NCBI GenBank assembly: GCA_018713325.1
Contig: DVFJ01000035.1
Location: 1-39,419, forward strand
DNA: 39,419 bases
Source: Candidatus Onthenecus intestinigallinarum
Lineage (GTDB): Bacteria > Bacillota > Clostridia > Christensenellales > Aristaeellaceae
Direction: 5' to 3'
Within the stretch, counting starts at the first letter, position 1; each line of letters starts with the position of its first letter. This document shows, in pieces, positions 33,470 to 39,419 of the stretch. Position numbers and translations under genes: made by a program. A model generated the notes under the pieces. It did not search any database. It was not told the origin of the DNA and worked only from the letters and a program-made list of their open reading frames with translations.

Positions 33470-34138
33470 TCACGCCTCCAGCAGGATCGGCAGCACCCCG
33501 CCGATGTCCCCGGCCACGGGCATGCCGCACTGGCTCAGCCGCCTACGCGTATTGTGCCCGCCCGCGACGAGGATGCACCGGCAACCCATGTGCGAGGCGA
33601 CGAACGCGTCGGTGATCATGTCGCCCACGAGCACGGCCTCCTCGGGCGGGACGCCCAGCAGCGCGAGCTGATGCAGGCCGCGCTCCTCCTTGGTGCCGCC
33701 GCCGTTGTCCAGCAGGCCGGTGACGGCGCTCATGAAGGGCGTCAGGCCCAGGGCCTGGGCCTGATGCAGCAGCGAGGGCTCGTAGCTGGAGGAGAGGATC
33801 GACTGGGTGTAGCCCGCGTCGCGGATGGCCTGCAGCGCCTGCAATGCGCCGGGCATCAGGCCCACGTTGACGGCCTCGCGGTTAAACTCCTCCAAAAACG
33901 TCTCGTTGATCCACTTGAAGTCGTACTTCTGCAGGTCGACGCCCAGGTCCTGATAGAACAGCTCGACCGGGTTGCGCATGAACGTACGGTAGTCCTCCAG
34001 CGTGATGGGCTCCATGCCCATCTGGCGCAGCAGCCTGTTGTCAATGGACAGCGCCAGCTGCGCGTCGTTGAGCAGCGTACCGTTGAAGTCCCAGATGACG
34101 TGGCGGATTTTCGGCTTCATGGATTCCGTGAATGTCAT
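33470..34138 (-). CDS. HAD-superfamily hydrolase (phosphoglycolate phosphatase-like)
   Basis: A 222-residue haloacid dehalogenase-type phosphatase. Motif I is WDFNGTLLND: Asp nucleophile present, but Asn replaces the usual second-position Gly/Leu-adjacent residue (DFNGT rather than DFDGT), so the acid/base Asp is changed to Asn. Motif II is ILSSSY, motif III is GGGTKEERG with its Lys, and motif IV is VLVGDMITD. Loss of the second Asp in motif I would be expected to weaken phosphatase turnover. Start at 34138 (AAAGGAG 11 bases upstream); the ATG at 34120 is an alternative. It lies between the SNF2 helicase and radC in one operon. The substrate is unknown. Confidence 0.88.
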   Translation of the reverse strand: MTFTESMKPKIRHVIWDFNGTLLNDAQLALSIDNRLLRQMGMEPITLEDYRTFMRNPVELFYQDLGVDLQKYDFKWINETFLEEFNREAVNVGLMPGALQALQAIRDAGYTQSILSSSYEPSLLHQAQALGLTPFMSAVTGLLDNGGGTKEERGLHQLALLGVPPEEAVLVGDMITDAFVASHMGCRCILVAGGHNTRRRLSQCGMPVAGDIGGVLPILLEA

Positions 34139-34165
34139 GGCTGTCGTAGCTCCTTTGTGCTGTGT

Positions 34166-37372
<3,207 letters not shown>

Positions 37373-37386
37373 TCCATTTCGCGTCC

Positions 37387-37402
37387 GGCGGGCGCGCCCG
37401 CC
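37387..37402. repeat. 16-base GC palindrome upstream of the SNF2 gene
   Basis: GGCGGGCG and CGCCCGCC form a perfect palindrome 14 bases before the GTG start. As RNA it would form a tight hairpin close to the ribosome-binding region; as DNA it could be an operator. No convincing promoter was found in 37403-37515. Confidence 0.5.
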
Positions 37403-37515
37403 AGAGGGATAACCTTATTTCTATTCTGCGGTCTGCGGGCAAATTCCTGCCGCGTCTCAGGCCGGACGGGCGCATTTTTTCTTCCCATTTTTCGCTTTTT
37501 CCCCTTTTGCGCATC

Positions 37516-37543
37516 AAAAAAAAGGCCCGCGTTTCCGCGGACC
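37516..37543 (-). terminator. Terminator of the hsp20 gene
   Basis: Minus-strand arms GGTCCGCG (37536-37543) and CGCGGGCC (37524-37531) with a GAAA tetraloop and one G-U pair are followed by eight T. It separates hsp20 from the SNF2 operon. Confidence 0.92.
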
Positions 37544-37553
37544 CAGGGTTGGA

Positions 37554-38003
37554 TTACCGGATTTCAATGCGGCGCGGAGCCTTTTCGGCCTCCTGCACGC
37601 TCTCCTTGGGCAGCGTCACCCGAAGCACGCCGTCCTCGTAGCGCGCCTCGATGCCCTCCTCGCGCACACCCGTCAGATCAAAGCTGCGCTGGAAGCGGCC
37701 CGTGCGGCGCTCGCTGTAGACGTAGTTCTGGCGCTCCTCCTTCTGTTCGCTGTTCATATTCGCCGCGATCGTCAGCGTACCGCCATCGACCGTCAGCTCA
37801 ATGTCGTTCTGCTTGACGCCCGGCAGCTCCGCCGAGAGCTCATAGGCGTCCTTGCCCTCCTTCACATCCACGCGGAACGCGGACGTGCCAAACATGTCGC
37901 CCATGTCGAAGAAGGAATTGAAGAACCGGTCGTCCCACAGGCTGGGCACGGCGTTGCGGCTGGCCATCGAACGGTTGGTGTGAAGCGGAATCATAGAGAA
38001 CAT
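37554..38003 (-). CDS. Hsp20/alpha-crystallin small heat-shock protein
   Basis: A 149-residue holdase chaperone. The N-terminal arm (MFSMIPLHTNR, PSLWDDRFFNSFFDMG) precedes the alpha-crystallin domain (about 50-140): FRVDVKEGKDAYELSAELPG, ELTVDGGTLTIAA and the conserved YEDGVLRVTLPK near the C-terminus, with the short tail APRRIEIR carrying the I-x-I motif. Small heat-shock proteins bind unfolding proteins without ATP. The ATG at 38003 has AAGGAGG 8 bases upstream; in-frame codons further up lie in the leader and across the promoter. Its promoter is overlapped by CtsR-like operators, so heat-shock control by CtsR is likely. It is a single-gene unit. Confidence 0.95.
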   Translation of the reverse strand: MFSMIPLHTNRSMASRNAVPSLWDDRFFNSFFDMGDMFGTSAFRVDVKEGKDAYELSAELPGVKQNDIELTVDGGTLTIAANMNSEQKEERQNYVYSERRTGRFQRSFDLTGVREEGIEARYEDGVLRVTLPKESVQEAEKAPRRIEIR

Positions 38004-38093
38004 ATCGCAGACCTCCTTGTTTTGTCGGCTGATGTTGCATTTGTTAGGGTCTCCGGGTCCGGGCTCCTTATGCCTTTCCCTTTTGACAAGTGT

Positions 38094-38122
38094 ATTATAT
38101 CTCAAAGATCAAAGAAAGTCAA
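38094..38122 (-). promoter_or_regulatory. Promoter of hsp20
   Basis: On the minus strand TTGACT (38117-38122) and TATAAT (38094-38099) are 17 bases apart, a near-consensus vegetative promoter with a leader of about 85 bases. Confidence 0.85.
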
Positions 38123-38148
38123 GCCCATAAAGGTCAAAGAAAGTCATT
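38107..38148 (+). promoter_or_regulatory. Two CtsR-like operators at the hsp20 promoter
   Basis: Known CtsR sites read RGTCAAA-NAN-RGTCAAA. Here GATCAAA-GAA-AGTCAAG (38107-38123) and GGTCAAA-GAA-AGTCATT (38132-38148) each fit with two mismatches and share the same GAA spacer. The first covers the -35, the second lies just upstream; the repeat period is 25 bases. A CtsR gene is not in the window. Confidence 0.7.
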
Positions 38149-38256
38149 TTATTGCGCGGATGCCTGAATATCAAAGGATATTCCATGTTTTCAAATGATT
38201 TTGAGCTTTTTTGCGTTTTTTCTCTGTTTTTTATTTTTCCCTCCAAAACAGCGGCA
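38149..38256. other. AT-rich gene-free stretch with a small inverted repeat
   Basis: This stretch between the hsp20 operators and the EAL gene's terminator is clearly more AT-rich than its surroundings (many T-runs on the plus strand). It holds a 7-bp inverted repeat, GAATATC-AAAG-GATATTC (38166-38183). I see no gene. Confidence 0.5.
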
Positions 38257-38287
38257 GGGGCGCCCGCCTCTCCTGTGCGGACGCCCC
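38245..38287 (-). terminator. Probable terminator of the EAL-domain gene
   Basis: On the minus strand GGGGCGTCCGC (38277-38287) pairs fully, with one G-U pair, with GCGGGCGCCCC (38257-38267). TGTTTTGG follows about 8 bases later, so the U-run is offset and weak. Confidence 0.5.
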
Positions 38288-38311
38288 CGGCTATGATTCC
38301 AAACGCGCGGG

Positions 38312-39100
38312 TCAACCATGCGCGCGTCTCTTGGCATGCATTTTGATGTAATCGCGCAGTTCCTCCATGGGCATGGGCGGGCCGATCATATAGCCCTGGC
38401 CCTTGAGGAACTCCAGATGCTCGAAAAACTCGAACTGCTCGCCCGTTTCGATGCCCTTGGCGCACACGAACAGGTCGAGCGTGTCGGCGAAGTGGGCGAT
38501 GGCGACCAGGACCTTGCAGGTCTGCTCATCGTCCGGCACGCCCGAGGCAAAGGAGCGGTCGAGCTCCAGGCCGTCGACGTGTACCTCGCGCAGCAGGTCG
38601 ATGTTAGAGTGGCCCGTGCCAAAGTTGCCCAGCAGCATGGCGATGCCGACCTCATCGTGCAGGCGGTTGATGTTGGCCACGCCGGTAGGGGTGAGGCGCT
38701 GCGCCTCGCTGAGCTCAAACTGCAGCTTGTAGGGGCGCATCTTCGTGCGCTCCATCATGCCCAACACCCGCTCGCAGAAGTCGGGCTCGTTGGCCTGCGC
38801 GGCCAGGACGTTGATCGAGAGCGTCACGTTGCTGTCGGTCTCGGCGGTGAGGCGTACGGCGGCCTCCATTGCGCGCTCCATGAACCAGGCATAGAAGATG
38901 CGGGTGAGCTCCTCGTCGGCCTCGACAGTCCGGATCAACTCCTGCGCGGGAACGCTCTCCCCGTCCGGCCGGCGAATCCGCTCTGCAAAGACCTCATACG
39001 TATTGCAGGTGTTTTTGCCAAACGTCCACTTGGGCTGACCATAAAGCTCCAGCGCATCATCCCGGATCAATTGCAGTATCCGTTCCCGGTTCATCGTCAT
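38312..39100 (-). CDS. Degenerate EAL-domain protein, probably without c-di-GMP hydrolysis
   Basis: A 262-residue single-domain protein aligning with the EAL fold: YGQPKW (substrate loop), SINV with N97, FELSE with E129, GNFGTGHSNIDLL, VDGLELDRSF, AKGIETGEQF and QGYMIGPPMP. The EAL triad reads E36-V-F. The usual DDFGTG is GNFGTG (G158, N159), the catalytic Lys of K-I-D is E179, and the Glu of AEGVET is K215, so several metal and catalytic residues are lost while the fold motifs remain. I infer it no longer cleaves c-di-GMP and may instead bind it or a partner. GGAGGG lies 9 bases before the ATG at 39100. It is a single gene between hsp20 and the rRNA operon end. No sensory domain is attached. 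Confidence 0.9.
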   Translation of the reverse strand: MTMNRERILQLIRDDALELYGQPKWTFGKNTCNTYEVFAERIRRPDGESVPAQELIRTVEADEELTRIFYAWFMERAMEAAVRLTAETDSNVTLSINVLAAQANEPDFCERVLGMMERTKMRPYKLQFELSEAQRLTPTGVANINRLHDEVGIAMLLGNFGTGHSNIDLLREVHVDGLELDRSFASGVPDDEQTCKVLVAIAHFADTLDLFVCAKGIETGEQFEFFEHLEFLKGQGYMIGPPMPMEELRDYIKMHAKRRAHG

Positions 39101-39290
39101 CTTGGTTTTCCCTCCCGTCTGATTGGGGCAGGCTGCGCATCAGGCCGAGGTGTCCAGCGCGCCTTAATTGTGTATCATATTCGATATGTCCTGTCCAAAT
39201 CCCTTCTTTTTTGCCAGTTTTCACAATTTTTTTCACAAGCATCTGAGGAAGCGGCGGATGCCAGGCGCGCGCGGCCAGGCTGTGCAGACG

Positions 39291-39322
39291 CAAAAAAGCG
39301 CCCAGACGAACGTCTGGGCGCT
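39291..39322 (-). terminator. Terminator of the rRNA operon
   Basis: Perfect 12-bp arms AGCGCCCAGACG (39297-39308) and CGTCTGGGCGCT (39311-39322) with a 2-base loop; on the minus strand the stem runs into six T. It lies about 12 bases beyond the 5S 3' end. Confidence 0.92.
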
Positions 39323-39333
39323 TTCTCATTGGG

Positions 39334-39419
39334 ATCCGGCAGCGACCTACTCTCCCGGGCCGTCTCCAGCCAAGTACCATCGGCGCACAAGGGCTTAACT
39401 TCTGTGTTCGGTATGGGAA
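39334..39419 (-). rRNA. rrf: 5S ribosomal RNA (3' part; 5' end outside window)
   Basis: The minus strand contains the conserved 5S core CCGAACACAGAAGTTAAGC, then GCGCCGATGGTACTTGG, GGGAGAGTAGGTCGCTGCC and a 3' end near 39334-39338. The first ~35 bases of the gene lie beyond the right edge, presumably after 23S rRNA. It marks the end of an rRNA operon transcribed into the window. Confidence 0.95.

Noticed and set aside
39101..39290. Promoter of the EAL gene around TATGAT on the minus strand near 39180
   Set aside because: The TTGGAC upstream is only 13 bases away and no other -35 gives normal spacing, so I did not annotate it. Nothing else recognisable is in this stretch.

Overview
This is a GC-rich, gene-dense chromosomal window (roughly two thirds G+C by eye) from a Firmicutes-type bacterium, most likely a high-GC member of the Clostridia. 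The evidence is a serine T-box leader in front of serS, an HPr kinase/phosphorylase gene, a Noc-like ParB gene next to rsmG, two Lpl/Yte-type sugar ABC operons each with a membrane-bound AraC-family regulator, and CtsR-type heat-shock operators. No insertion sequence, prophage, CRISPR array, tRNA or plasmid function was seen. The species cannot be named from the sequence alone.

Layout. Positions 1-2228 hold the 3' part of a surface protein with SH3-like repeats, one membrane segment and a collagen-like Gly-X-Y tail. A thioredoxin gene follows (2385-2696). Positions 2751-10200 (minus strand) are a glycan island: AraC-type membrane regulator, two permeases, a solute-binding protein and a Cys-type sulfatase. 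Positions 10413-14496 (plus) are a three-gene phosphorelay: receiver/HD-GYP protein, free Hpt protein and hybrid histidine kinase with two receivers. Positions 14548-17049 (minus) carry a T-box-controlled serS followed by an M19 dipeptidase.

Positions 17068-25089 are a second sugar island: an AraC-type membrane regulator (minus) divergent from a permease-permease-binding protein-isomerase-oxidoreductase operon (plus). Next come hisC plus an S9 peptidase (minus), then hprK plus a ROK glucokinase (plus). Positions 30385-37372 are a minus-strand housekeeping cluster transcribed in the order SNF2/SWIM helicase, HAD hydrolase, radC, YdcF-like protein, rsmG, noc. An Hsp20 gene with a double CtsR-like operator, a degenerate EAL-domain protein and the 3' part of a 5S rRNA (end of an rRNA operon lying outside the window) complete it.

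How the parts fit. The two sugar islands share one plan: an AraC-type protein with an extracellular sensor probably controls import through a permease pair that lacks its own ATPase gene, and enzymes for the imported sugar are placed after the binding-protein gene. In both operons a strong hairpin separates the binding-protein gene from the enzyme genes. HPr kinase and glucokinase suggest that global carbon control is encoded close by. Cyclic-di-GMP appears twice: as an apparently intact HD-GYP output of the phosphorelay and as an EAL protein that has lost key catalytic residues. Most genes belong to known families. The least ordinary items are the collagen-like tail predicted to face the cytoplasm, the serS-dipeptidase T-box operon, the phosphorelay with no DNA-binding output, the degenerate EAL protein and several unassigned operator-like repeats. 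I do not see clear proof of a wholly new system.
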